Positions 46,399 to 58,859 of a stretch of 64,000 nt of DNA are shown here, piece by piece. The notes beneath the pieces were generated by a model, which worked only from the letters and a program-made list of their open reading frames with translations, did not search any database and had not been told where the DNA came from. Source of the DNA: Eremomyces bilateralis CBS 781.70. Lineage: Eukaryota > Ascomycota > Dothideomycetes > Eremomycetales > Eremomycetaceae. Numbering within the stretch: the first letter of the stretch is position 1; each line of letters opens with the position of its first letter. The DNA is taken from positions 188,524 through 252,523 of the forward strand of contig NW_022985089.1 of assembly GCF_010015585.1 (NCBI RefSeq), in the 5' to 3' direction. Both the position numbers and the translations under genes were made by a program.

Positions 46399-47487
46399 AT
46401 GACGGATCGTCAAAGTGCGTGTACAATAGAGAGCTTCACGAGCTTGACTGACAGTCCCTTCGCCACAGCATCAACCTCCAGTTCTGGTTCGACTGGGACG
46501 CCGTCCATACCCAGTCTCCATCGCGACCAAAGTTGGACGGCTTACTGCCTTCGGTCGAGGGACTCCTGCAAAGACCTCGGAACGCTCACTGCTATTAACC
46601 GTGCTAGCATGAAGATGACTCCGAACGGAAAGTCATCTTCTGCTGGCACACCGAGCGAATCTGTCTTCACACCCTCACCCCCCCCACAAAGCACCAACCC
46701 AACGAGCAGGTCATATTATTCGGCGTTGAGAGCCCGTAAGAGGGAGTTGGATGAGCATCTGGTTTCTCGAAGTTCTTCAGTCCAAGCTACCAACGGCAGT
46801 GGATCGGATATCGAAGCAAAGAAACGCAAGCGTAGAAGGGATGCGGACCTAGAACTGCAGCGGCAGAGAGACATGGACTTGGCCGGGTTGATTGGAACTG
46901 TCACCAAGGAAGATTACGGCAGCTCCGTAAAACCGCCACGATCGAGCAGATCGTCTCGGCCTCGCTCACGTACTGAGGTCATCCAGGTTGTCCAAGTCCA
47001 TGAGCCGGAAGGTCAACCCAGAGAGTTCTCGATAGAAACCTCGGCACAAAATCTTGGTAAGACCACTCGACTTTATCGTGATAGACATACTGAATTTTCA
47101 CTAGGTCTTGGTCATCGTCAACGATCATTCAGCATGATCAATGACCCCCAAGAATCGGAAGAGGTATCCGAAGAAACACAGCAGGGTGCCGGTAATTCCT
47201 GGCTTTTGTGGACATGGCTGCTTGCCCTGTTGCTGTTTGCCGTCTTTCTTGCTGTGTGTGGCATCATGGTCTACTATGAAGTCGTGGTTGCCCGTCGTGT
47301 TGGCGGCGACCATCGTCGTCAGTCTAAGCTGCGGAGGGACGTCATGTTGATAGGGTCATTGACCCTTATGGTTTGCCTCGCAGGCATAGCAAGGCTCTCA
47401 AGAAGGACTTTGACGGAGACCTGCCTCATGCTTCTGGTCCTTCTCCTATTCCTCAACCTTCGCACAGAGCCCGAGCACATCCCCTGA
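46399..47487 (+). CDS. Fungal membrane protein of unknown function
   Basis: Two exons are proposed: 46399-47056 and 47105-47487. The 48-nt intron (GTAAGA..CACTAG, with a CATACTGA branch-like site) contains no stop, so reading through it is also possible. The spliced product is 346 residues. The first ~270 residues are Ser/Thr/Pro-rich and basic, with a KKRKRRRD cluster (a possible nuclear signal) and a charged helix. A strong hydrophobic segment follows (SWLLWTWLLALLLFAVFLAV), with two weaker ones near the end. The last ~50 residues are uncertain, because another frame there is also protein-like. I do not recognise the family; a nuclear-envelope or ER membrane protein would fit the layout. 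Confidence 0.6.
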   Translation: MTDRQSACTIESFTSLTDSPFATASTSSSGSTGTPSIPSLHRDQSWTAYCLRSRDSCKDLGTLTAINRASMKMTPNGKSSSAGTPSESVFTPSPPPQSTNPTSRSYYSALRARKRELDEHLVSRSSSVQATNGSGSDIEAKKRKRRRDADLELQRQRDMDLAGLIGTVTKEDYGSSVKPPRSSRSSRPRSRTEVIQVVQVHEPEGQPREFSIETSAQNLGKTTRLYRDRHTEFSLGLGHRQRSFSMINDPQESEEVSEETQQGAGNSWLLWTWLLALLLFAVFLAVCGIMVYYEVVVARRVGGDHRRQSKLRRDVMLIGSLTLMVCLAGIARLSRRTLTETCLMLLVLLLFLNLRTEPEHIP

Positions 47488-48527
47488 GGCACCCATACCG
47501 TCCCGATTATGGTTTTGCACTTTTATATTCCAGCGTCTGTTCTTCGACTGTGCCGCGGCTACCAAGGCGCGTCGACTCATGGAGGGTTCATTTCGTATCG
47601 CGGTCTTTCGGTGCTGTGGTCGGGTTGTTTGGGGTCCACATCCTTCCTCCTCTTGTCTGGTTGCTGCGGATGTGCTGATTTCTTCCTGGGTATAAAAAGT
47701 TTCGATATTGTTCCCTTCACTAAAGGGGAGAACTGCGGTGCAACTGCCAATGGGTTTCAGAACGGGAGGATTCAAAACCGGAGGTTGAACATCATGGTTC
47801 AAATGCGGGTCCCCTTCTCTACAGGTCGTCGGGGTATCGTCATGGTACTAGTAGATCGTGCTTCCCGGACTAGCCTCATTGCTGCTTCAGCATGGTTTAA
47901 GTTAGCCTCTGTCGAAATAAAACTCGAATAATATGTCTTATTTCATGTAAAAGCATTCTCAGGTCGATTAATTGCCTTCATGGTTATCGTACACAAGGTA
48001 CTTCAGCGGGTTGAGGTATCATCTTAGGCGCTGGTCGTGGAGAGTGTTCGGGAACGCGTCACTTACTGTCCTTTGCTTCTGGGCTCTTATCCGTAGGAAT
48101 CCGGATGGTATAATATTTTGATCCCTGGATTTTGTCCTAATATGACAGATTTACCGACGGCTACCTGCTTCATGACAAGAGTTGAAGTCGAGAGCACGCG
48201 TGGCATGGTCGACGATTGTAACGTGCTGGGCGGAGTTCGTGGTATCGCAAGATTCAGACGCGTCGCGTTAAAGCCCCAGAGCTTGGATGTTTCATTTCTC
48301 ATCGTACAACACCAAGCTACCGGTCGTTGTTCATCATCAAAATTTAGGCCAGCTATTGTGATTTTCGCACAGGCAAAGTTCGTTTCAGACATCCGAAATT
48401 GGCTGAAGCAGTCTATTGGGTGAAAGCTCAGCAACAACGCCCTACCACCACCCCGTCCTGCAGGGGCTTTAACTATCTGTAGTACCATCGATGCATGAAA
48501 CCATGAAGGCATTCCTGATGTGATCTC
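47488..48527. other. Intergenic region between convergent genes
   Basis: 1.04 kb. Open frames exist on both strands (for example 48512-48087 on the minus strand) but they overlap each other and show no known domain. No gene is claimed. Confidence 0.4.
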
Positions 48528-50196
48528 TCACTTCGATGAGAATACCAACTTGAACTTAAAAGTTATAGATCCATCCGAGTCAGTCACTGCCATCTCCTCA
48601 CCATCTTCCACCAGGTCCGTCAGCCGCTTCAGCAGATTTGGTCTTGTCTGCTCCTCAAGGCTTGGAGGAGAGGGATAGTAGAGCGACTTATCATTCGTTC
48701 GGATGGTGGGCTTCTTGATTTGACTGCCACACGTATTAATACTGCTACACCATAGTCCTTTCGGGGTTGCGGATCCTTACGTTTCTGGCCTTGCGGCCAA
48801 GTCCTCCAGGAACTCGGCGAGCGTATTTGTTTCGTTCACATTAAGCTCCTTCGCAAGCGTTCCACAGACCGGGCAGTCATCCTTTTTCTCATGACGGAAG
48901 GTAAAAGTGTAAATGCCGTCGTCCCCGGTATACATCATATAAGTGTTGGCCTCCTCATCCTCCAGGTTCCCCAGACACGGATTGCAGGCTGTTGCAATCT
49001 TGAGCGCCTCGTTACAACAGCTAGCGGCAACGATCGCATTCGTGGAAGCAATAGCTGGAATGATGTTCTTGACAACCCCCTGGGTCAAGCTGTATGTGAC
49101 ACCTGAGATATTGAACTCTTGGGCCCTGTTGAGCGCTCGCCGGTAGAGCCAACTGATGTGATCCGGATCGTCAGTGTCAAGCATGTCCCCTATGCCTCTT
49201 TTAGTTCGAACCTCAAGAGTAGTGCACTCCAAACCTTACCTTTCCGCTCTTCTTCCCATGCAATGATATGGGCCCACTCGATGCAATGTTCCGGCTGCCG
49301 TGGTACGGTTGCAAGAGTGCACAGCGGTACCTGAACTCGTGGAGCGTGCATGTCCAGTTGACACTCCAAGCAAGAAGTCATGGTGGGCAACACGACTTTT
49401 GCTTGACCTTTGAAACCTTTTCAAGGATTGTCAGCCTCCTTTCAGACGCTGACTGCAATATATCTCACCTTCAGTTCCGCCATCAATGAGAGGCTTGTAT
49501 GAATCTGGATTGTTCTCATCCACCATTCCCACCACTGTAGCATTAATCCACCGTCTTGCCTCTATGCTATCAAGCCCGCATATGATAACATTGAACTGCA
49601 TATAGTAGTTCTCATCTTTGTCTTGGATTTTGCCGTAATACGGTGTGATTTTGACGCCAGGAACTCGCCTTTCGACGAACTTAGCGGCCACGTCACACTT
49701 GGGTTTGCCAACGTCTGCGTGACGGAAAAGGAACTGTCTGTTCAGATTGGACACATCGATAATGTCTATCACACTTAATCAATCTTGATAGACCGCACAA
49801 AGAACGCGAGGCTTACCCATGTCGATGACATGAATGTCTTTAAACCCGGAGAGAGCAAGATTCTTGAGGAGCTCACAACCTAGACCTCCAGCACCTCTAC
49901 TTCAGGTTAGAAGATATTCCCCTTGATTACACAGCTGTAGCACATACATGACCCTGGAAAAATATGAGTTTCAATCCCTCAAGCATGGCGCGATGACAAC
50001 ATACAGTACTTTGAGCCTTTCCAGCGTCTCCAAGGTCTCGAGACCTAGGGCGGCCGCTGAGGACGTAAATGGGCCAGGACGCGTGACAATACGCTTCAGA
50101 TGCTCCCTAATATGCTTATTAGCAAGATTTTTTTCGATAATCCGATGAGGTATATTATCAGTACTTGCCATCGTTGTGAATGGGTCTCGTCCCCAT
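48528..50196 (-). CDS. UBA3: NEDD8-activating enzyme E1 catalytic subunit UBA3
   Basis: Eight exons: 50196-50165, 50106-50005, 49953-49948 (6 nt), 49896-49817, 49765-49469, 49416-49240, 49189-48781 and 48723-48528. The introns are 50-58 nt. Product 432 residues, the usual length. UBA3 pairs with ULA1 to activate NEDD8/Rub1 for transfer to UBC12 and then cullins. Visible features are the nucleotide-binding [42 protein letters not shown], catalytic Cys205 in [15 protein letters not shown], zinc cysteines (CLEC and CPVC), and the ubiquitin-like E2-binding tail from residue 367. The start at 50196 depends on a 58-nt first intron with a good TTGCTAATA branch site. The alternative is an unspliced start at 50171. 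Confidence 0.93.
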
Positions 50197-50610
50197 TCAA
50201 CGTTGAACTCATCGTAGATTTGGCGGCTGCCAGACGTACACAAGCAAACCTGTCGTTAAGGAACCACAGCAGATTTAAAATATTCTCTATCTCGATTTTC
50301 GCTTTAGTGTAGGCTCACGGAGTCGAATTAAGAACGGGATAACTCAAGGTTATTTGTTAAGGAAGCTGGAGGTTGCTACGGGTCCGCATTAGATGTGTGA
50401 CAAATGGGGTTGCTGCCTCAACCCTGAATTCAGAATAATCAGATACATCAACCTGCAGCTCTTCAGCGTTTCGACTATTACCGACAGTCAGCCTTGAATC
50501 ACGATCTTGTCTATTTCAAGTAATTAAAGTTGAATCGTTGTTTTCAGATGAAGGGGCATGGTGCAATTATCATCTTCCATCTACGTCGGTAACACCCGAA
50601 CCATTTCAAG
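50197..50610. promoter_or_regulatory. Shared divergent promoter region, UBA3 / TEL2
   Basis: 414 bp separate the proposed UBA3 start from the TEL2 start, with the genes pointing away from each other. Both promoters must lie here; no known box stands out. Confidence 0.5.
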
Positions 50611-53559
50611 ATGGGGAAAATCGAGGTATTGGAGGACCTCCCGATCCATCCTAAGCCTGAAGAGCAAGGAGAACCGAAGGGCAAATTGTCCCTAGATGGA
50701 ATTATCGCTACATTATCGAATCAGCCGAGCGCAGATGAACTTCGCGGAATATTGGAGGGTCTGCGAGATGGCCCAAACCTCTCGTTCATCAAGGAAGTCC
50801 CAAATTCTTCAAACACAAGATTGGTTTCTACGCTCCTATCCCATACGATATCAAATTTCTGGGATTTGCTTGCAGAAGAAAAAACATATTCGTATGAGAA
50901 GCGGCTATTTGTCGAATTCTTCCGAAGTATCACTGGCCTAGGCGCGATTGTTGCTTCACTCAAGACGAACTGCGCGAAAGGGAAGAGTTCGGCGTCGAAG
51001 AGCGAGAAAGTCGATGCTTTAAATCAATGCCGGAGACTGAGGGACCTCCTGAAATGGGCACTGCTCCCAGAAGATGTTTTATTACAAATGCACAAAACGA
51101 TCCTAGCCCATTTGAAAGACGAAAGAACTAGGAAAGCCCTTTGGCGGGAATACGTTCAGCTACTTGGCTCTGGCCGAATCCCTTCTGCCGTCGCTGAGGC
51201 TGAGGACCTTCTACGAGAGGGTGGTCTTGAGAGTCAAGGCAGCTGGCTCGGAGATGGTCGCGAATATTCCCGATGGTTGTCTCGGAGAATTGCAACTTTT
51301 ACTGGGACGGAAAGCAGGGGGGATGAATACATCGCCGCAGGACAGCTTTGGACCAAGGCTCAGTCTCTGGGATACTCCGATCTCCTCACTGATAGTCTTT
51401 TCCGCCATATCCTATTCACTAGCGGAAAAGATGGATCTTCCGTGGAGGCTTTTGTTCGCGCTCTTCCAAAAGTGGATCAACGGAAGTTCCTCCAAACCAC
51501 AGTAACCTGGCTGTCACGTCTATTCCCCTATACACTTTCATCTAAAGAGGAGGATATATTCAGAGCCATCTCTCTAGCATCTTCAATACTCCAAAGGGTC
51601 GTACGGGATGACGACTCGTTAAAAGACCACGTCGTCGATATGGTCACCAAATCTCTCAACTCACGCCAAATCTTCACGGTTGTCACACTACGGACATTGC
51701 TACTACTCCTATCCAAAGACAACGAACGAATGCAAACCCTTCTACAGCAATCCCAGGAGCAATTTGGCGACAAGCTATACATAAAACACGCGCCTATTCT
51801 CCACCAGGAACAACTGGCACAAGCTGAGCTCATCTGCGCCGGGTATATCCATCGCTCACAGAAAACGGCACTCTTTGCACTTGGAAGATCATCAGCACAT
51901 ATCAACGGCATCTCGAATCGACTGGCATCGACTTCTCAAAAAGCAAGATGGCTGGGGATGGTGGTTGGCATGGCAATTTCCAAGTTGATTGACAAACCCG
52001 AAAATAAAATGGATTTTGATGATGATGAGCTCAAGAGCGCGGAAGCTAAGAAATATTACTCTCTCTTGGAAGTGAAGGATAGCGTGGCTCCTCTCGAGCA
52101 GGTTAACGACTACTTGAAACATTCCAAGCCCGCCATTGCCCCTTCACCAAGGGCTGCAAAACCCGAAAAGTCGACACAGAAGCCTGTAACGCGAAGACTC
52201 GAACCCGGAAGTTCTCCAAAACCACTCCGAGAGCGCCTCATCGGCGGCTCCAGCCCCCAGCTTATCAAGCTCTTCGACTCCCCCGACACCCCCCACATCA
52301 CTCCCTACGCCAAAGCCGACTCCGACCCCGACGAACCCGAACCCGACCCCACCCTCGTCAACCGCGAGAAGCCCCGCCCGCCCGTCTACATCCGCAACCT
52401 TATCGCCGGACTCAACGATAGTGAGAACTACGATCGACACAAGCTGATGCTGGAGTCCGCGGAGGGGCTGATCCGGCGGAAAGCGAACTTTGGAGCGGAA
52501 TTGAAAGATCGGACGGAGGAGTTGTTGAGTGTGTTGATCGGGATGCAGGATCATTTTGATCTGGATAATTTCAGCGAGTTGCGGCAGAAGGCCGTCGTTG
52601 CGATGACGGTGGCCGAGCCGTCGAGGTCCGCGCAGTGGCTCGCGAGGTCGTTCTTTGAAGGAGATTACTCGATCAGTCAGAGGTTGACGATCCTGAGTGC
52701 GATGGGACTAGGGGCATTGGAGCTTTCGGGGCTGAAACACGATGGGTCGACATCAAATGCTGGGCCGTCCAGGCAAGCGAAGTTCGCAGATGACAAAAGT
52801 ATTCCGAAGGGAGTCCGTAAAGCCCTTGCTTCGAGTTCCAGGCCACTGAACATGGCTGTATCTGCCGTTGAACGGCAGATAATAGAGCCATTCGCGTTGA
52901 AGGCGGCGGATGAGGTGAGCGGTCCGGACTCCCTCAAGGTGCGGACATTCTCATCGAAGACCTTGGCAAAGAGGCAGCGGCCGAAACCCAAGGTGAATGA
53001 TTTTGCGAAGGTGGTGGCTGAAGACTTCTTTTTTCCCCTAACTGCACGGTGGTGGGGTCATATACAGGCATTGTAAGATACATGAATTCCCATTTCCCCC
53101 TGCTAGTGAGATAGGTTTGACGGACTAACAAAGAGCAGTGGCCAAAAAGACATCCGATTCTCCCCTATGATCCTCCCGATCTTCCTCCAGACCCTCGCTC
53201 TCATGGTGGAGGCAGCAGGGCCTTCAAATGTTTCATTGCCACAGATAACCTCGGAGTTATGGGACATTCTCCTGTCCCTCCGTGCTTCAGCCATGAACGA
53301 GATGGTCGTTCTGGAAGCTGTGCTATTTTCTATCCTTGTCCTGCTCGAAGCCAACCAGGACCATCGTCGATTGGTGTCGTCACACCCGAAGGAGCTCGTG
53401 GAGACCTCTCAGTGGGCGAAGGATATATTGGACAAGGTTGAAAATGGGGAACTGCAAGGGGAGAAAGTTGGGATGCTTGCAGCCGGGGTATACGTGAAGG
53501 CCCAAGAGATCGTGAAGGAGTTCCAAACGGAGCTGTTCGGCAATATGATCGACTTTTGA
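50611..53559 (+). CDS. TEL2: Telomere length regulation protein TEL2 (TELO2)
   Basis: Two exons: 50611-53072 and 53139-53559, with a 66-nt intron (GTAAGA..GAGCAG). Product 960 residues, typical for fungal Tel2. The protein is an all-helical HEAT-repeat-like solenoid. The conserved C-terminal Telomere_reg-2 block begins at YIRNLIAGLNDSENYDRHKL (about residue 590) and includes RTEELLSVLIGMQDHFDLDN and FEGDYSISQRLTILSAMGLG. A Ser/Pro-rich acidic linker precedes it. With Tti1 and Tti2, Tel2 stabilises PI3K-related kinases (TOR, ATM, ATR) via Hsp90. The spliced junction reads QAFGQKDIRFSPM, restoring the typical tail. The stop is 53 bp from that of SNU114 on the other strand. Confidence 0.93.
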
Positions 53560-53612
53560 GGAAGTCGGAGCGGAACCCATCGCCATAGAGTCTGCTACGC
53601 GGGTTCGGTTGC

Positions 53613-56600
53613 TCAGCTGTCCAAGATGCCGGACTCCTTGAGGCTCTTGAAAAGCTCGGGCTCCAAGAACTTGCTGACGGTGACATCTTCCGCCAATCCT
53701 TTTCTGCGCCGGGTCTTCAGGACGAAGTCACGAGCAGTAGCCTGAGCGGATGCAGGTTCCAAAGGACGTAATTTGATGTCCTTGTCAAGCGGATCACCGG
53801 GCACAGTCTGCCACCTGTCAAAGACCAAAGATACCGTAGCCTGACCTTGGGTGTGTATCTAATGGCAGAATTAGCAAAACACAATTGTATCAACAGTCTT
53901 AGACTTGAACTTACCCTTAGATCGGTCTCGAAACCGAACGAGTCGATGACAGGAATTTGTCCTTTAACGTGATACAGTGGTGTACCGGCAATGGGTTCCT
54001 CCTGCAGCACATGCCCTCTTCGTTTTGCCAAGACAGTGTACACGCCCTTGATCGCATCCGCGGCACCAATGACTCGGCAACTGTAGACTGGTTCCATTAA
54101 CCGTGGATTTGCCATGAGGAAACTGCTATAGCACGCTCTCCTTGCGGTCGGAATGATTTGACCTCCTCCACGGAAGATCGCCTCGCTCGCTAGCGATACA
54201 TCCGTGATCTTGAACTTGGTGTTCCGGATCGGTTCTTCGCACAATGGGCCCTCTCTCGCCGCCCAACTGAAGCCTTGTCGAATGGTCTCTCGCACACCAC
54301 GCAGCAGTTTTTGATCGACGTCCGAGGGCAGCGTATCGTTCTGTAGAATGTTCGGCCCCATATCGTCCGGTCCAAACGCCCAGATATTGCGAGAATCGAT
54401 CAGGTCATAGCCGTAATGGTCCTCAAAGAACTTGGCAACTTTGCGTATCGGGTCTTTGATGTTGACCTTTCCAGATTCGATATCCTCTGCAATGCCGTCA
54501 TCCAGCGGCTCGGCCACCATGGTAATCTTGTTCTTCTTGTTCGGAGTAATCGCGTAGCATTTGATCGCTGAGGCTTCGACGACTGTCTCGCAGAAACGAG
54601 TGACCGGATCGGACACTTTCAGCTCGATCTCGGCGTACAAGCGCCGTAGGTCATGGAGCACGCAATCCATATACAATTCCCCCGTGCCCAGAATGATATG
54701 CTCGCCGGACTCTTCGACTTTCGTCGTGACCAGCGGGTAGCTCTTGTTGATCTTGCGGAGGCCGTCTAACATCTTTGGCAGCTCGGAGGGATTAATCGGT
54801 TCCACCGCAACTTTGAACACCGATTCGAAGAAATGCTTGACCGGCCGGAAGATGTATGCGTCTTCGTTCTCGGGGAGCTTGGGCGCTACCACGGTGGCGG
54901 ATTTGACGATGGAGTTATCGATGCCACCCAGAAGAGCAAAGTTTCCGGCGGGGACGCCGCTTGTGGGGACGTTGTATCGTGCCTCGGATATCCACACGTC
55001 GGACACGGTTGCCGTAACCATGTCTTCCTCGTCCTCCATCGTATAGCCTTCTCCAAGGACGCGAACCTGTTGGCCAGGACGCACGGTTCCACTTAATACA
55101 CGGCAGAAAGCATAGAAAGCTGACGCATCGGAGGTGTTGAAGAGCTTGGTGACATGCAGGATTAATGGACCATCTTGATCGCAATCGCGGATAGCGGCCG
55201 CAGTTTTGGTATCGGTTGGGCCGGTGTAGAACCGGTCGAGGAATCGATTTGCTCCATCGGCGGGAGAAGGGATATGATCAACAACCATATCAACAAAACC
55301 AGAACAAGGCCCAAAGAACCGGGAACAAACAAGGCACAAAAGTTCCTTCGCATCCGTCTTGTATTGTGACGGCTTGAGTTCAATCCCAAGACTTCCCAAG
55401 GTCTCCTTCAGGTCTTCGGGGCTTTCGCTAAGAGCATGGGAGTAGAGCTTGTAAATAGGCTCGAGGACAAATGACACGAACGATCGCTTCGCCCCTTCTT
55501 CAATTCCCTTTCGCGTGAACTTCCGGCTTCGGGGATTGAAGAAGATGTCTCCCCATAACCTCATCGTGAAGTCGTCCGAACTAAGCCCGGGGTAATTGGA
55601 GGCGTACATTTTCGCGAACGAAGGAAGAGTGAAGCACCAGCCCATAGTGGAGCATGCGAACGCGACGTTGCCCTTTTCTGGACTTAATCGCAGTTTCTCG
55701 CCTCGGCCAGGAACCGTGTTTTCGATGATGGTATTCACCTCCTCAACGACATGCTTCAGCTTGAAGTATGCATCGGAGGGCGGAAGTTTTAGCTCGAGGA
55801 TGAGCCGATCGACCTTGTTGATTACCAGCGTCAAGGGCAAATCTTCGAGAACGGCGTGCTTGATGGCTAGCTCGGTCGTCACTTGCACGCCTTCGACGAC
55901 GTCGACAACGAGGATAGCACCATCGGCCAGTCTGAGAGATGCGGCAACCTCATCTGCGAAGTTGACATGTCCGGGAGTATCGATAACGTTGACCAAATTG
56001 GATTTGCCTTTGGTCGTCTGCAATACCAAGCTCATCGCAGACGCCTTGATCGATAATCCTCGCTCCCGCTCAAGGTTGTGGGTGTCTGTGTATCGCAGTT
56101 GTTCGTCCCGTTTCTTTCCCACCCGTCTATCGAGTCTCGCTTGGATCGCATGTGTCTCCATGACAAGCATGTCAATGAATGCCGTCTTCCCATGATGTAG
56201 ATCTCCGACAAGGACAATATTCCTCACTTGGTCCGGATAGTTCATGATATCCGCCATGAAGTCCCGGGAGTAAAGCACCGGCGGCAGGTCCGTCTCTTCC
56301 AAGGTGAACTTCTTCTGCACCACCGGCGCAATGATGGGCTGGGACAATGGCTGGGTATCCTCTTCTTGTACCATCGTCTCGACATCTGCTCCGTACACTT
56401 GCTGAGCTGTCGGATAGTACTGCTTGTCTTCGTGTAAGACGACGGCATTTGAAGGCCCTTCTTCGTCCACTTCCATGAGCTGCTGGTCATGTCCAGCCTC
56501 CTCTTCCTCCTCTTCGTCATAGACATATGCATCGGCGGTTGGGACAGCTGTCTGCTCCTCGTCGGATTCGGATTCCGGCTCGCCGATGTAGTTGCCGAAC

Positions 56601-56667
56601 CTGCAATTGTCAGTTCGTAGCTCCATCAATTGATGTGTGTGACATACTCATCGTAAAGGTCGTCCAT
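53613..56667 (-). CDS. SNU114: U5 snRNP GTPase SNU114 (EFTUD2)
   Basis: Three exons: 56667-56648 (20 nt), 56600-53915 and 53858-53613. The introns are 47 and 56 nt. Product 983 residues, the normal size. The protein is an EF-2-like GTPase of the U5 snRNP that controls spliceosome activation and disassembly with Brr2. The start reads MDDLYDEFGNYIGE, the family hallmark, only after joining the 20-nt exon. An acidic N-terminal region follows. The G domain has GDLHHGKTA (about residue 140), the switch region RERGLSIKA, DTPGHVNF and NKVDR. Domains II-V follow EF-2 order through GTGELYMDCVLHDLR and YHVKGQIPVIDSFGFETDLR. The last exon ends SKFLEPELFKSLKESGILDS. Confidence 0.96.
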
Positions 56668-57118
56668 GGCTGCGATCAGCTGCTGTGATATGCGTCCAAG
56701 GCTAGATTACAAATTGCGCGTGTATATAGAAGACACCGCAGTTTCGTAATACAAGCCTAGATCTCTAGCCTTTTACAACCAGCGCGCAACGTATATTATC
56801 AGTCGCGTTGTCGTGTTGAGATTGCATGGTGAGTGTCTGGGAAAAGTTCATGGTAGCCTGGGTGCCTCAGGCAAACATATATGCAGGATTATCCCTGTTA
56901 CTCGAAGTTCGCCCCCCTGTCCACATCCCTGTCGCCCCCCCAACCGTCTTCTTCTTGAGATGCGATGCCGCACATCTTCGAGGAGGTGACGACGACCAAT
57001 TTTTCGATCTCAACGCAACAACTATTCGAAGGACTTTTGCAAGATTGGCAGCTTTCTGAATTCCTTTTGACGCATTACCCAGGATATACTCTATCACTCT
57101 ATATACCATAACGCCACT
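56668..57118. promoter_or_regulatory. Shared divergent promoter region, SNU114 / ERG10
   Basis: 451 bp between two start codons facing away from each other. Both core promoters must lie here. No specific sterol-response element was recognised by eye. Confidence 0.5.
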
Positions 57119-58528
<1,410 letters not shown>

Positions 58529-58859
58529 ACGTGGAGCCAGGGACGGTGACTGTGGGTTGGTTGAGGGCAACATCGGTTGTGAGTTGGGGGATTTGAGCAT
58601 ACGCTGCTAAGCGAGGTTCCAAGCGGCTAGGAATTGTGATAGAGCCATAGGCCACCGAATAACGTAATGGAAGTATGAACAGGTCATATCCCTGTTTATG
58701 AACGGTTAATACTGTACAGTGCGTGATCTGAGTTCCTCGATAGTAGCATTCTTATGCCCCGTAGACAAAGTATGGCACCCGAAATATCCCATGATACGCC
58801 ATCCATGCTTATCTACCACCTATTGTGGGAATTATAGAACAGAATACAATGCAGCGTAT
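58529..58859. other. Intergenic region between convergent ERG10 and ERO1
   Basis: 331 bp with the two 3' ends. No gene seen. Confidence 0.5.

Noticed and set aside
48087-48512. 141-codon minus-strand frame just downstream of UBA3
   Set aside because: Overlapped by an equally long plus-strand frame and without family resemblance; probably chance.
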